From Acinetobacter genomosp. 15BJ (GTDB lineage: Bacteria; Pseudomonadota; Gammaproteobacteria; Pseudomonadales; Moraxellaceae): DNA of 64,000 nucleotides. The stretch lies in contig NZ_KE007347.1 in NCBI RefSeq assembly GCF_000400715.1, positions 124,001-188,000 of the forward strand, written 5' to 3'. Positions within the stretch are counted from its first letter, which is position 1. Each line of letters begins with the position of its first letter. Under the pieces are notes generated by a model. That model saw nothing but the letters and a program-made list of their open reading frames with translations. It searched no databases and was not told where the DNA came from. Both the position numbers and the translations under genes were made by a program. This document shows, piece after piece, positions 18,772 to 27,475 of this stretch.

Positions 18772-19001
18772 GTTTCATTCCTTGCAAATTTGCTGGGTTT
18801 TACATTAAGTGCCTTTATTGTAAATGATTCTATAGACAATAGGGCAGTCTTTTAATACACAAAATATGCAAAAAATTTCGTTATGAGACATATACGATAC
18901 AACAATGATTAGAGTTTTTAGCTCGTTTAGTGAACGTTCTAAAACACTCTAACCAGTTTTGTTAGGGGGTACTGAATCAGACCTAGCTGATGCGTAAATT
19001 A

Positions 19002-19622
19002 TTACGCTTTTGCTTGTAATGCTTGGTGATAACGGCGATTGACCTCATTCCAATCCACGACATTATAAAATGCAGCAATATATTCAGGACGACGGTTTTG
19101 GTATTTTAAATAATATGCATGTTCCCATACATCTAAACCTAAAATAGGTGTATTGCCGTGCATCAGTGGCGAGTCTTGGTTGCCACTACTTTCGACTACT
19201 AATTTGTGTTCAGGTGTCACACTCAGCCATGCCCAGCCACTACCAAAACGACTAATTGCTGCTTTGGTAAATGCATCTTTAAAAGCATCGAAACCACCTA
19301 GTTGCTGATGAATAGCTTCAGCAATTTCACCCATAGGTTCACCACCCCCTTGTGGACTCATGACTGTCCAAAACAGTGAGTGATTGGCGTGTCCGCCACC
19401 ATTATTGATCACCATATTTTTAAGATCTGCTGGAACTTCATTCACTTTGGCAACCAGTTCCTCCACAGGAAGTTTTTCCCATTCTGTGCCTTCAATTGCG
19501 CCATTAATATTATTGATATAGGTCTGATGGTGTTTGCTATGATGAATTTCCATTGTTTTGGTATCAATATTGGGTTCAAGTGCATCGTAAGCATAAGGAA
19601 GTGCTGGTAAAGAATAAGCCAT
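19002..19622 (-). CDS. sodA: superoxide dismutase, manganese type
   Basis: A 206-residue dismutase with manganese-type determinants: [11 protein letters not shown] and [10 protein letters not shown] (Gln on the C-terminal half), MSPQGGGEP, and metal ligands in EIHHSKHH and DVWEHAYY. A Fur-box-like sequence lies 71-89 bases upstream of the start, which fits iron-repressed expression of a manganese enzyme. Its position next to sodB suggests metal-dependent switching between the two. Confidence 0.95.
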   Translation of the reverse strand: MAYSLPALPYAYDALEPNIDTKTMEIHHSKHHQTYINNINGAIEGTEWEKLPVEELVAKVNEVPADLKNMVINNGGGHANHSLFWTVMSPQGGGEPMGEIAEAIHQQLGGFDAFKDAFTKAAISRFGSGWAWLSVTPEHKLVVESSGNQDSPLMHGNTPILGLDVWEHAYYLKYQNRRPEYIAAFYNVVDWNEVNRRYHQALQAKA

Positions 19623-19692
19623 GTGTTTGATTCCTTTTAATCAAAATGATTTTATTGGCATAAATTAAAGCGCCTTCATTATTCATTTAAAA

Positions 19693-19711
19693 GTAAATGA
19701 GAATCAATATC
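19693..19711 (-). promoter_or_regulatory. candidate Fur box upstream of sodA
   Basis: On the minus strand GATATTGATTCTCATTTAC matches 14 of 19 positions of the consensus GATAATGATAATCATTATC. It lies in the sodA promoter region. The rest of 19712-19924 holds no recognisable gene. Confidence 0.55.
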
Positions 19712-19924
19712 TTTTAATTTGCTTTTATCTATATAAAAAGAGATAAAAAATAAATTTTATTTATCATTTGTCTGTTAGGTCTTGAATTGACTTGCCAATG
19801 AAAGAAAGGGGATGTGTCCTGAGCTAGGCTTTATAGGCCCAAAGATAAGGTAACGATGTTGCAATGCTGGTGATGCTAGCATAAATCTTAAGTTGAAAAT
19901 GGATTCATTTAAAAACTATGAAGA

Positions 19925-19952
19925 GAAGGAGTGAAAATAATTCCACTCCTTC
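19925..19952 (-). terminator. possible terminator of the Nif3-like gene
   Basis: Inverted repeat GAAGGAGTG / CACTCCTTC with a 10-base loop, 17 bases after the stop. The following T tract is interrupted (TCTTCATAGTTTTT), so efficiency is uncertain. Confidence 0.4.
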
Positions 19953-19968
19953 AAATGGTTGACTTGAA

Positions 19969-20727
19969 CTAGATCGGATTGTTGAGTTCGAAATATTCGG
20001 TTTTGATTGAAAACTGATTTGCAATTGCCTGCGCTAAACGTTGGACACCATAACGTTCAGTTGCATGGTGACCACATGCAAAATAATGTACCCCAAGTTC
20101 TTTCGCTTCATAAAAAGTACGTTCACTGACTTCACCAGAAATATAAGCATCACAATCTGCTTGAGCTGCTTTACTGATAAAATCTTGAGCACCGCCTGTG
20201 CAGAAACCTACTTTTTTAATTGCAGTTTTATCACTCGGCAAATGAATGACATTGAAATCAAAAATAGTCTGTAACTTTGCCTTAAATTGTTCAGGGCTTA
20301 GTGGGTTGTCTAAATAGGCGATATTACCGATCGGGTGCTTTTCGCTAGCATCTAAAGCTTCCAAATCTTTTAGACCGATCAAATCGGCAATAGCGATGTT
20401 ATTGCCCAAAGTTGGATGTGCATCCAAAGGTAAATGGTAGGCGATGAGGGAAATATTATTTTGAATAAGTTTCTTGATGCGATTGCCGCGCATGCCTGTA
20501 ATTGGGTAGGGTTCACCTTTCCAGAAATAGCCATGATGGACAAGTAAGGCATCTGCTTGTTGGGCAATTGCAGCATCAATTGCATCTTCTGATGCAGTCA
20601 CAGCACAAACAATCTTATTGACTTCAGGCTTGCCTTCGATTTGTAAGCCGTTTGGTGCGTAGTCTTTAAATTCATTGGCTTTTAAAGTTTGATTACACCA
20701 TTGCACAATGTCATGCAAATTTGCCAT
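19969..20727 (-). CDS. Nif3-like dinuclear metal centre hexameric protein (YbgI family)
   Basis: A 252-residue protein of the Nif3/YbgI family, which forms toroidal hexamers with two metals per subunit; in E. coli the family has been linked to GTP cyclohydrolase-like folds without a settled role. Likely metal residues lie in LLVHHGYFWKG, AYHLPLDAHPTLGNN and YFACGHHATERYG. I start at 20727 because TGAGGAATC precedes that ATG and it yields the family N-terminus (MANLHDIVQWC); an upstream in-frame start is unsupported. Confidence 0.9.
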   Translation of the reverse strand: MANLHDIVQWCNQTLKANEFKDYAPNGLQIEGKPEVNKIVCAVTASEDAIDAAIAQQADALLVHHGYFWKGEPYPITGMRGNRIKKLIQNNISLIAYHLPLDAHPTLGNNIAIADLIGLKDLEALDASEKHPIGNIAYLDNPLSPEQFKAKLQTIFDFNVIHLPSDKTAIKKVGFCTGGAQDFISKAAQADCDAYISGEVSERTFYEAKELGVHYFACGHHATERYGVQRLAQAIANQFSIKTEYFELNNPI

Positions 20728-20915
20728 GTGATTCCTCAAATGTTTTACATCTTTTCTCGGTAACAATAAGAACATATTTTCAAATGTAACTAAAGCTAGA
20801 CAAAACTTTTTTAACTTTTGCATTGATTTTAAGCAATTTACTTTACAATGGTGGAAACTTCCAGTTCTTCAATAAATTACGTTGATCACATAATTTCGCC
20901 TAGAGGATAATAGAC

Positions 20916-22103
20916 GTGCGCCGTGCATTTACATGGTTACCTTGGGTATTACTCATTCTTGTTATTTTTAGTTTTCTGGCTTGGCAGAAATCACATCAAC
21001 CGAAACCAACGGTGGCTGCTGATGGGGTAAAAATGCCAGCAGAAAAGGTTGAACCACTGATTGATACCACGCGTACGGGTGGGGTGGTTTCGTATAGTGC
21101 TGCGGTCAAAGTGGCGGCGCCTGCTGTGGTGAATATCTTTACCACACAGAAAGTGAAACAGATGAATCATCCATTATTGAATGATCCTGTGTTTCGTGAG
21201 TTTTTCGGCAATCAAATGCCACAACAGCCTCAAAACGAAAATAGTTTGGGTTCAGGCGTAATTGTACGTGCGGATGGTTATATTTTAACAAATAATCATG
21301 TGATTGCGCAGGCTGAACATATCGTAGTGGCTTTACAAGATGGGCGCCGTGCTGAAGCGACCGTGGTTGGCACTGATCCAGACACTGATTTAGCAGTAAT
21401 CAAAATTGAATTAGACAAATTACCAGTATTGCCATTTAAATTAAGTGGTAATGAAGTGGGTGATGTTGTGCTCGCGATTGGTAATCCATTCGGTGTCGGT
21501 CAAACCGTAACGCAAGGGATTATCTCAGCAACCGGACGTTCGGATTTGGGTATTAATACTTATGAAGACTTTATTCAAACCGACGCTGCGATTAACCCAG
21601 GTAACTCTGGTGGCGCATTGATTGATGTTGCGGGTAATTTGATTGGTGTAAATACTGCAATTTTCTCTCAGTCTGGTGGGTCATTAGGGATTGGCTTTGC
21701 GATCCCTGCCAAAGTATGCCAACAAGTTCTGAACTCTATTCTAAAAGATGGCCGTGTGGTACGTGGTTGGTTAGGGATTAGCTTAATTCCAAATAACCTT
21801 GATGAAGATGTTCTGACCGCTAAACCGATTGGTGTCACTGTTGCAGATGTCTTACGTGGCGGACCATCTGATTCTGCGGGTATTAAGCGTGGCGATAAGA
21901 TTATTCAAGTGAATAATGAGCAGATCTCTTCAGCATCACATTTGATTAATTATGTTGCATTACAAGCACCAGAAAGTTTAATTGATGTGGTGATTGAGCG
22001 TGAAGGCAAACAACAAACTTTACAGGTTAAGGTTGGAGAGCGTAAAGTGCAGCAGAATGCACAATCGCAATATATTCCATTGCCTAAGCGTCAACAACAG
22101 TAA
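20916..22103 (+). CDS. DegS-like membrane-anchored serine protease, one PDZ domain
   Basis: A 395-residue HtrA-family protease. It begins at GTG (GAGGA upstream) with one membrane anchor (WLPWVLLILVIFSFLAW), then a trypsin-like domain with the triad His128 (NNHVIAQ), Asp158 (DTDLAVIK) and Ser231 (NPGNSGGALID), and a single C-terminal PDZ domain (GVTVADVLRGGPSDSAGI). One PDZ domain and an anchor match DegS/AlgW, the periplasmic proteases that sense misfolded outer-membrane proteins; DegP-type proteins have two PDZ domains. No rpoE/rseA genes are near, so the target is not shown. A short glutamine-rich tail follows the PDZ domain. Confidence 0.9.
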   Translation: MRRAFTWLPWVLLILVIFSFLAWQKSHQPKPTVAADGVKMPAEKVEPLIDTTRTGGVVSYSAAVKVAAPAVVNIFTTQKVKQMNHPLLNDPVFREFFGNQMPQQPQNENSLGSGVIVRADGYILTNNHVIAQAEHIVVALQDGRRAEATVVGTDPDTDLAVIKIELDKLPVLPFKLSGNEVGDVVLAIGNPFGVGQTVTQGIISATGRSDLGINTYEDFIQTDAAINPGNSGGALIDVAGNLIGVNTAIFSQSGGSLGIGFAIPAKVCQQVLNSILKDGRVVRGWLGISLIPNNLDEDVLTAKPIGVTVADVLRGGPSDSAGIKRGDKIIQVNNEQISSASHLINYVALQAPESLIDVVIEREGKQQTLQVKVGERKVQQNAQSQYIPLPKRQQQ

Positions 22104-22162
22104 CGTCGCTTTGATGATAAATAAGGGCTGTCGATGAGCAGCCTTTATTTATTTGAAGTCAT

Positions 22163-22202
22163 AAAAAAAGCGTGTTGATCGACTGATCAACACGCTTTTT
22201 GC
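22163..22202. terminator. strong terminator hairpin
   Basis: Sixteen-base arms beginning AAAAAGCGTGTTGATC with loop GACT and a mirrored T run; it can stop transcription on both strands, from the protease gene and from the MFS operon. Confidence 0.92.
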
Positions 22203-22305
22203 ATTTTATCGACTTTTTTATTTTTCATTAAAGCATCGAAATTTGATGGTTTGATGACAGAGCTTTAATGTTTAGATGACAAAGATAAAGCACGAGCTAT
22301 CTGCT

Positions 22306-22440
22306 TCAATGTGCACAAAATGCTTGGTTGAAGTACTCAAATAAATCAGGGGTTTGAAACCAGATTAAGATTGAAAGACTTATCAAACATAAAAGGGTGA
22401 CAAACAATACCAACTTAAAATGACGTTCTATATTAGTCAT
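22306..22440 (-). CDS. 44-residue single-helix membrane protein coupled to the MFS gene
   Basis: A short frame (begins MTNIERHFKL) whose ATG overlaps the end of the MFS gene as ATGACTAA, an 8-base stop-start overlap that suggests translational coupling; AAGAGG lies upstream. It encodes a basic N-terminus, one hydrophobic helix (LVLFVTLLCLISLSILIWF) and a short tail ending FCAH. It resembles small membrane partners of transporters in layout, but I recognise no family. Confidence 0.5.
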   Translation of the reverse strand: MTNIERHFKLVLFVTLLCLISLSILIWFQTPDLFEYFNQAFCAH

Positions 22441-23647
22441 GAATCACAGCCTCTTCATTCACGAAAAGATGGATGACAACACCAAAAGCACTCAATACTA
22501 AACAGGCTAGCCAGATCATATTGTAGTTGCCTGCAATATCGTGATTGACTCCACCTAACCAGCCGCCAAAGAATGAGCCGATTTGATGGGTAAAGAATAC
22601 AATACCACTAAGCATCGATAAATATTTGACCCCAAACATGTTGGCGACAATACCGTTGGTGAGCGGAACAGTTGATAGCCAGAGGAGTCCCATAATGATC
22701 CCAAAACTATAAACGGTCAATGTGCTGAGTGGAAGTAGTAGAAAAGCAATAATGGCAATACCGCGTAAACCATAAAGCAGCATTAGCAATCTTGGTTTCG
22801 AGTAGCGATCACCTAACCAGCCAGCACCATAGGTTCCTACAATATTAAATAGACCGACCAGTGCCAAGAATATCGTACCTGTTGTGGCGTCAAAGCCATG
22901 ATCAATTAAATAACCAGGCAGATGTACGCCTAAAAATACCACTTGGAAACCACAGACCAGAAAGCCGAGGGATAACCACCAAAAAGGCTTATGTTTTCTT
23001 GCGATGTGTAAAACCTGTTTAAAGCTTAGACTTGGCTGATTCAGCGCTTTCGGTGTTGTAGAGGAAGGGGATTTCAATAACCAAGCCAACGGGACAATGA
23101 ATGCAATAGCAAAGGCACTCACCAGTAACGCAGAAGACCAACCGATGGTTTTAAGTAGCAATAGGGTTGAAGGCAGCATAATAAACTGTCCAAAGGAACC
23201 CGCAGCACTGGCAATCCCCATGACCATACTGCGTTTCTCTGGTGGCGCAGCACGACCAACTGCAGAAAGCAATACGGTAAAAGAGGTCGCAGATAATGCG
23301 AGTCCAATCACGACTCCTAAGCTGAGGTTCAGTAACAATCCAGTAGAGCTAAATGCCATAAGGACTAATCCAATAGCATAGAGTACGCCCCCCGCCATAA
23401 CGACTTTCTTAGTACCGTACTTGTCAGCAATTGCACCTGTAAAGGGTTGTGCTGCCCCCCAGATCAGGTTTTGCATGGCAATTGCAAAACTAAAAATATG
23501 ATGACCCCAACCAAAACTATCGCTCATCGGCACCAGATATAAACCAAAGCCATGGCGTACACCCAATGAAAGGGCGAGAATCAGCGCACTTCCGATCAGC
23601 ATCATAATTAAGGTTTTAGAGAAATTAGAGTCTTGTTTACCGTCCAT
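22433..23647 (-). CDS. MFS transporter
   Basis: A major-facilitator protein of 404 residues with twelve predicted membrane segments, including the typical loop sequence GAIADKYGTKKVVMAGG between segments 2 and 3 and GWLGDRYSKPRLL in the second half. Start at 23647 gives MDGKQDSNFS with a GGACAG upstream; the longer in-frame version would run through the shared operator. Divergent from a TetR regulator, so it is probably an exporter or uptake carrier induced when TetR releases DNA. Substrate unknown. Confidence 0.9.
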   Translation of the reverse strand: MDGKQDSNFSKTLIMMLIGSALILALSLGVRHGFGLYLVPMSDSFGWGHHIFSFAIAMQNLIWGAAQPFTGAIADKYGTKKVVMAGGVLYAIGLVLMAFSSTGLLLNLSLGVVIGLALSATSFTVLLSAVGRAAPPEKRSMVMGIASAAGSFGQFIMLPSTLLLLKTIGWSSALLVSAFAIAFIVPLAWLLKSPSSTTPKALNQPSLSFKQVLHIARKHKPFWWLSLGFLVCGFQVVFLGVHLPGYLIDHGFDATTGTIFLALVGLFNIVGTYGAGWLGDRYSKPRLLMLLYGLRGIAIIAFLLLPLSTLTVYSFGIIMGLLWLSTVPLTNGIVANMFGVKYLSMLSGIVFFTHQIGSFFGGWLGGVNHDIAGNYNMIWLACLVLSAFGVVIHLFVNEEAVIHD

Positions 23648-23710
23648 ACACTGTCCATATTTATCATTGGATATAGGGGATCTTTTAGGTGATGATTTAA
23701 TGAATCCAAA

Positions 23711-23730
23711 TAGATTATAATCATAATCTA
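23711..23730. promoter_or_regulatory. palindromic operator between the MFS and TetR genes
   Basis: Perfect 8-base arms TAGATTAT and ATAATCTA around AATC. It lies in the 175-base divergent gap, 64 bases before the MFS start and 93 before the TetR start, the expected place for TetR to repress both. Confidence 0.65.
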
Positions 23731-23822
23731 TAATAAAGTGTATTGTGAATTCAAAAATAGCTTCTATCATGGAGAATAGAATGTTGTTTTTTTATTTTCT
23801 ATTGAAATATAAAGGTTGACTT

Positions 23823-24410
23823 ATGCCACGTGTATCCAAACATTTAGCAATTGAAAATAGAAAGAATATTGAACATACGACTTCGAGATTGATTAGAGAG
23901 AAGGGTTTTGCAATCAGTGTTGCCGATCTAATGAAGGCAGCAGGTCTAACACATGGTGGATTTTACAAACATTTTCAAAACAAAGATGAGTTGATTGATA
24001 TCGCATGCAAAGATATTTTTTTGCAATCTGTAAGTAAGTGGGAACTCATCATAGATGGGGCTGATGATGAAAAAACAGCATTACATGAAATTTTTAGGGC
24101 TTATTTATCTGAACGAAACTTGGAAAATCCTGGATTAAGCTGTCCTTTATCTTCTTTAAGTAGTGATGTTGCAAGAGAACTTAATGATAAGCCTGTGAAG
24201 CAGACATTTCACCAAGGTGTGGAATCATTGCTTTCTATTTTAAGTGGGCTGAACGCTTTAAATCTTAAAGATCAAGCGCAGATGTCTGAGCGTGCTATTA
24301 TTCAGTTGAGTTTGTTATCAGGTGCACTCACATTGGCTCGATCGGTTGACCATGCTTTGGCATTATCTATACTTGATACCGTCAAGCGTCACTTATTAGA
24401 ACAATATTAA
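23823..24410 (+). CDS. TetR-family repressor
   Basis: A 195-residue regulator with the TetR helix-turn-helix (ISVADLMKAAGLTHGGFYKHF at residues 32-52) followed by NKDELI. The GGFYKHF variant is shared with a TetR group that controls efflux pumps and reductases. Divergent from the MFS gene with a palindrome between them, so it is probably the local repressor and autorepressor. Ligand unknown. Confidence 0.92.
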   Translation: MPRVSKHLAIENRKNIEHTTSRLIREKGFAISVADLMKAAGLTHGGFYKHFQNKDELIDIACKDIFLQSVSKWELIIDGADDEKTALHEIFRAYLSERNLENPGLSCPLSSLSSDVARELNDKPVKQTFHQGVESLLSILSGLNALNLKDQAQMSERAIIQLSLLSGALTLARSVDHALALSILDTVKRHLLEQY

Positions 24411-24474
24411 CTATGAATTTTTGATCAATAAGATGATCAATAAGAATGGATGGGTTTTAATGACGAATTAATAA

Positions 24475-24502
24475 AACAGAAATAACTTAAAGTTACTCCT
24501 GT
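24475..24502 (-). terminator. probable terminator of the porin gene
   Basis: Imperfect hairpin, AACAG...TAACTT against AAGTTA...CTGTT, followed on the minus strand by TTTTATTAA, 24 bases after the porin stop. Confidence 0.5.
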
Positions 24503-24525
24503 TCTATGCCTTTTGATTAACAACC

Positions 24526-25662
24526 TTAAAATTTCAGTTCCAGGCCTAAACCTACAACTGGTTGTTTGTCTTTTTTATCTTCTTGTTCAAGCGTTAAATA
24601 ACCTACATAGCCATAGCTCTTTACCTGCTTATTGAAGGCATAATCAGCGCCAGCCATGATTTGCTTGGCTTTAAAATCAGCAGTGGTATTTTTAAAGCGG
24701 GTATCATTCTGGCTATATTGTGCTTTGATCATCCATTTTTTTGTTTTTGGAAGAATATATTCGGCACCCACTAACCAACCTTGAGCATCATCAATATTGT
24801 TGGCTTTTGTGGCCCATTTTGTTGCTTCAGCTGGGTCTGCATAGCTAGTTTCTTCAACATCGGAACGTTGATACAAGCTTTTAATCGCCAAGCCTTCAAT
24901 CGGATTTAAACGTCCGATGGCACGTATGGTATTTGCTGCGGCAAAAGCTTGTGTGTCGGCTGTATAAGCCTGTCCTGTGGCAACATTGAGAAAGCCACGT
25001 CCTGCAAAAGTGCTCGGAATGGCTTTGTCATAGCCAAGTCCTGTGACAAAAAATGGATGTTCATAAACCAGACTGGCAGACCATGCATCTCCTAAGCCGC
25101 GACCTGCAACTTTTGCACCACCGTTGGATATTTTAATACCAGATGATTCTCCAGTGGCGAGCAGAGCATTGAGTTTAACAACACCTTTAGAAAGTTGAAT
25201 GGCGGGTGACTCATAGAGTACAACATTATCAATTCGATTCTCTCCAGTCAGAATCCCACCAATATCTGCTTTATTTGCCACATAGTTATTGAAAATATCA
25301 ACTGTACTTGAGAGCTGTTTGACTGGCGTATCATGTTTACCCACTTTTATGGTACCGAATTGACTGTCCTTTAATCCGACAAAGCGGTTTCGTTGCGTCC
25401 AGTCTGTTCCATCACCGTCAGCACTCAATCCCCATTCAACTGCATAGACTGCACTTAGGCGTTCAGTTAGTTTCTCATCTCCTTTAATACCAAGATAGGA
25501 ACTATTAGAGCTCACTTCCCAGACATCTTTATCTGAACTATGGGCATTTTTTTCTGGCAAGTAATCGATACTTGCATCAATTTCCCCATAAAGTGTAGGT
25601 GCTGCAAAAGTAGTAGTGGTTAAGCATCCAAGCATGGCAAAGCCAAGAAGATTCAATTTCAT
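24526..25662 (-). CDS. outer-membrane porin (Gram-negative trimeric type)
   Basis: A 378-residue porin. The signal peptide (MKLNLLGFAMLGCLTTTTFA) is cut before APTLYGEIDASIDY, the usual start of the first strand, and the protein ends with the outer-membrane signature GLGLELKF (terminal Phe). The middle has the constriction-loop-like DTPVKQLSSTVDIF. It lies 83 bases downstream of the nitrate transporter on the same strand, but a hairpin terminator lies between, so it may be only partly co-transcribed; a role in nitrate entry is inference. Confidence 0.88.
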   Translation of the reverse strand: MKLNLLGFAMLGCLTTTTFAAPTLYGEIDASIDYLPEKNAHSSDKDVWEVSSNSSYLGIKGDEKLTERLSAVYAVEWGLSADGDGTDWTQRNRFVGLKDSQFGTIKVGKHDTPVKQLSSTVDIFNNYVANKADIGGILTGENRIDNVVLYESPAIQLSKGVVKLNALLATGESSGIKISNGGAKVAGRGLGDAWSASLVYEHPFFVTGLGYDKAIPSTFAGRGFLNVATGQAYTADTQAFAAANTIRAIGRLNPIEGLAIKSLYQRSDVEETSYADPAEATKWATKANNIDDAQGWLVGAEYILPKTKKWMIKAQYSQNDTRFKNTTADFKAKQIMAGADYAFNKQVKSYGYVGYLTLEQEDKKDKQPVVGLGLELKF

Positions 25663-25700
25663 ATTGAGACCCCTGAAGAAAAGTAATCAGTATTTAATTT

Positions 25701-25732
25701 AAAAAGGGGTGTGGAATGAGCTATCCCACACC
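25701..25732 (-). terminator. terminator between the nitrate transporter and the porin
   Basis: On the minus strand GGTGTGG pairs with CCACACC over an 11-base loop and is followed by CCTTTTTAAA. It would limit read-through into the porin gene. Confidence 0.7.
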
Positions 25733-25745
25733 GAAATTGATGTAA

Positions 25746-27092
25746 TTAAGCAAGAGAATTGCGTTCGAGTACGGCCTGTTCAAACAGTTGTTGTTCTTTG
25801 GCTTTATGCTCGACTGAGAAGCGGATCAAGATGACACTAAATGCTGCAACGGTTACCAGCGCACCTAAAATCATTAAGCAGGTTTGTACGTCGAGTAAGC
25901 CTTTCAATAAGAAGCCTGCTGCAACCGCACCGACATTACCACCTGCACCGATGATACCTGCGACACCGCCCAAAGCATTGCGGTCAATAAAAGGAACAAG
26001 GGCATAGGTTGCACCGCAAGACATATGGGTAAACAAGGCAAAAACGGTCATGCTAATAATAGCAAGCGTTAAAGTATTCATTTGTGAGAAGAGAATCAGA
26101 AATAAACCTTCACATAGGATCATGATAAACAAGACTTTAGTACGACCATCTAAACCTTTAGTCATTGCAACTTTATCTGAAAGATAACCACCTAATGCGC
26201 GGGCAAACAGGGCAAGCAGACCAAAAATACCTGCAGTTAAGCCAGCTTCCTTTAACCCCATGTTGAAGTGATCGACATAGTACATTGCAGCGATGTTATG
26301 AATAAAAATCTCGATACCAAAACAGGCAGCATAAGAGACAAATAGAATCCAGACACGATAATTACGTGCAGCTTGCATCAGAATCGCAACACCGCCTTTT
26401 TTGCCAGCACCAACTTCGATACCTTGCTCACGAAGCTCTTTAAAATTTCCTTGAGGGCAGTCTTGAGTGAATTTCCAGTACAACACACCTACGATCAGCA
26501 TCATAATGCCAGGTACAAGTAACGCAATTCTCCAACCCATCGCTTGTTCTACGCCGAACATAACGATAGCCCCAAGAATCAAAGGCATGATGGCTTGTGT
26601 CGCACCACCACCTGCATTACCCCAACCTGCAGAAGCAGCATTGGCCGTCCCCACCACATTGGGTGCAAACATCACACTGGTATGGTATTGGGTAATCACA
26701 AAGCTTGCACCAATTGCACCAATCAATAGGCGGAAGAACAGAAAGGATTCATAGGTGTTGGCAGCAGCAACACCAAACACAGGAATACTGCCGAGGAGTA
26801 AAAGTGCGGTATAGGTTTTGCGTGGACCGTATTTATCACACAATGGGCCAACAATCAGTCGAATTAAAATGGTAATCGCAACGGCTGCAATGTTGATATT
26901 GGCAATCTGGTCTTTGGTTAAATTGAACTCGCCTTTGATAACTGGCATGAGGGGAGCACAGGCAAACCACGCAAAGAAACAGACGAAGAATGCCAGCCAT
27001 GTCATATGGAAAGCACGCATGGCAGGTGTAGAAAAGCTAAATAATTTTATTTCTGTGGCTTTTTTTGCATCAATATTCATTGGTGAAGACAT
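25746..27092 (-). CDS. NarK/NasA-type nitrate/nitrite MFS transporter
   Basis: A 448-residue MFS carrier of the nitrate-nitrite porter family. The two nitrate-signature segments are GWGNAGGGATQAIMP (segment 5) and GAGGNVGAVAAGF (segment 11), with the MFS motif GPLCDKYGPRKTY. The family includes NarK (respiratory) and NasA (assimilatory); an obligate aerobe such as Acinetobacter would use it for assimilation. AGGAG lies 8 bases before the ATG. Its promoter region carries a sigma-54 site and a two-hairpin leader described separately. No nitrate or nitrite reductase gene is in the window. Confidence 0.92.
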   Translation of the reverse strand: MSSPMNIDAKKATEIKLFSFSTPAMRAFHMTWLAFFVCFFAWFACAPLMPVIKGEFNLTKDQIANINIAAVAITILIRLIVGPLCDKYGPRKTYTALLLLGSIPVFGVAAANTYESFLFFRLLIGAIGASFVITQYHTSVMFAPNVVGTANAASAGWGNAGGGATQAIMPLILGAIVMFGVEQAMGWRIALLVPGIMMLIVGVLYWKFTQDCPQGNFKELREQGIEVGAGKKGGVAILMQAARNYRVWILFVSYAACFGIEIFIHNIAAMYYVDHFNMGLKEAGLTAGIFGLLALFARALGGYLSDKVAMTKGLDGRTKVLFIMILCEGLFLILFSQMNTLTLAIISMTVFALFTHMSCGATYALVPFIDRNALGGVAGIIGAGGNVGAVAAGFLLKGLLDVQTCLMILGALVTVAAFSVILIRFSVEHKAKEQQLFEQAVLERNSLA

Positions 27093-27160
27093 AACTTTCT
27101 CCTGAACTGCACGTCATTTATTTTGCTTAGTCATTACGCTGATTAAGCAAATCGAACAGA

Positions 27161-27211
27161 ACGGACGCCGTTGGCCGTCATCAAATATATTTATGAATCT
27201 TCGTTGATTCA
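27161..27211 (-). ncRNA. ANTAR-type two-hairpin leader RNA of the nitrate transporter
   Basis: Reading the minus strand, hairpin 1 (27211-27194) is TGAATC-AACGAA-GATTCA and hairpin 2 (27178-27161) is ACGGCC-AACGGC-GTCCGT with one C-U mismatch, separated by 15 bases. Both loops have six bases with A at position 1 and G at position 4, the recognition pattern of ANTAR-domain antiterminators such as NasR and NasT. A third stem-loop (27151-27122) follows before the ribosome site but has no U tract, so the terminator partner is unclear. Confidence 0.6.
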
Positions 27212-27226
27212 ATGTGCTTGATATAT

Positions 27227-27242
27227 TGCAAGTGCCGTGCCA
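27227..27242 (-). promoter_or_regulatory. sigma-54 (RpoN) promoter of the nitrate transporter
   Basis: On the minus strand TGGCAC-GGCAC-TTGCA matches the sigma-54 consensus TGGCAC-N5-TTGCA at every defined position. The implied transcript start is near 27216, five bases before the first leader hairpin. This implies nitrogen control through an NtrC-type activator; I found no convincing NtrC site in the 190 bases upstream. Confidence 0.78.
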
Positions 27243-27431
27243 GAAAAATAAATTAACCAAATGAATAATTTAAAATGTTAATCATCAAGGTATTTATAAG
27301 AGAACAAAGTGAATCAAGAACATTGTTATTAATGTGAAGTCGTCGGAAGGAGGTATCTGTGTCAGACAATCTCCTGAAAATTGCTTACTCGTAGTGCGTG
27401 ATTTTTGATCATGGTGCTTTGAAAGATTGCA

Positions 27432-27463
27432 CAATAAAAAAAGCAGCGAGTGCTGCTTTTTTT
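27432..27463 (-). terminator. terminator of the OmpW-like gene
   Basis: Stem AAAGCAGC / GCTGCTTT, loop GAGT, flanked by A and T runs; 17 bases after the stop. Confidence 0.92.
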
Positions 27464-27475
27464 ATTAAGTGGAAT

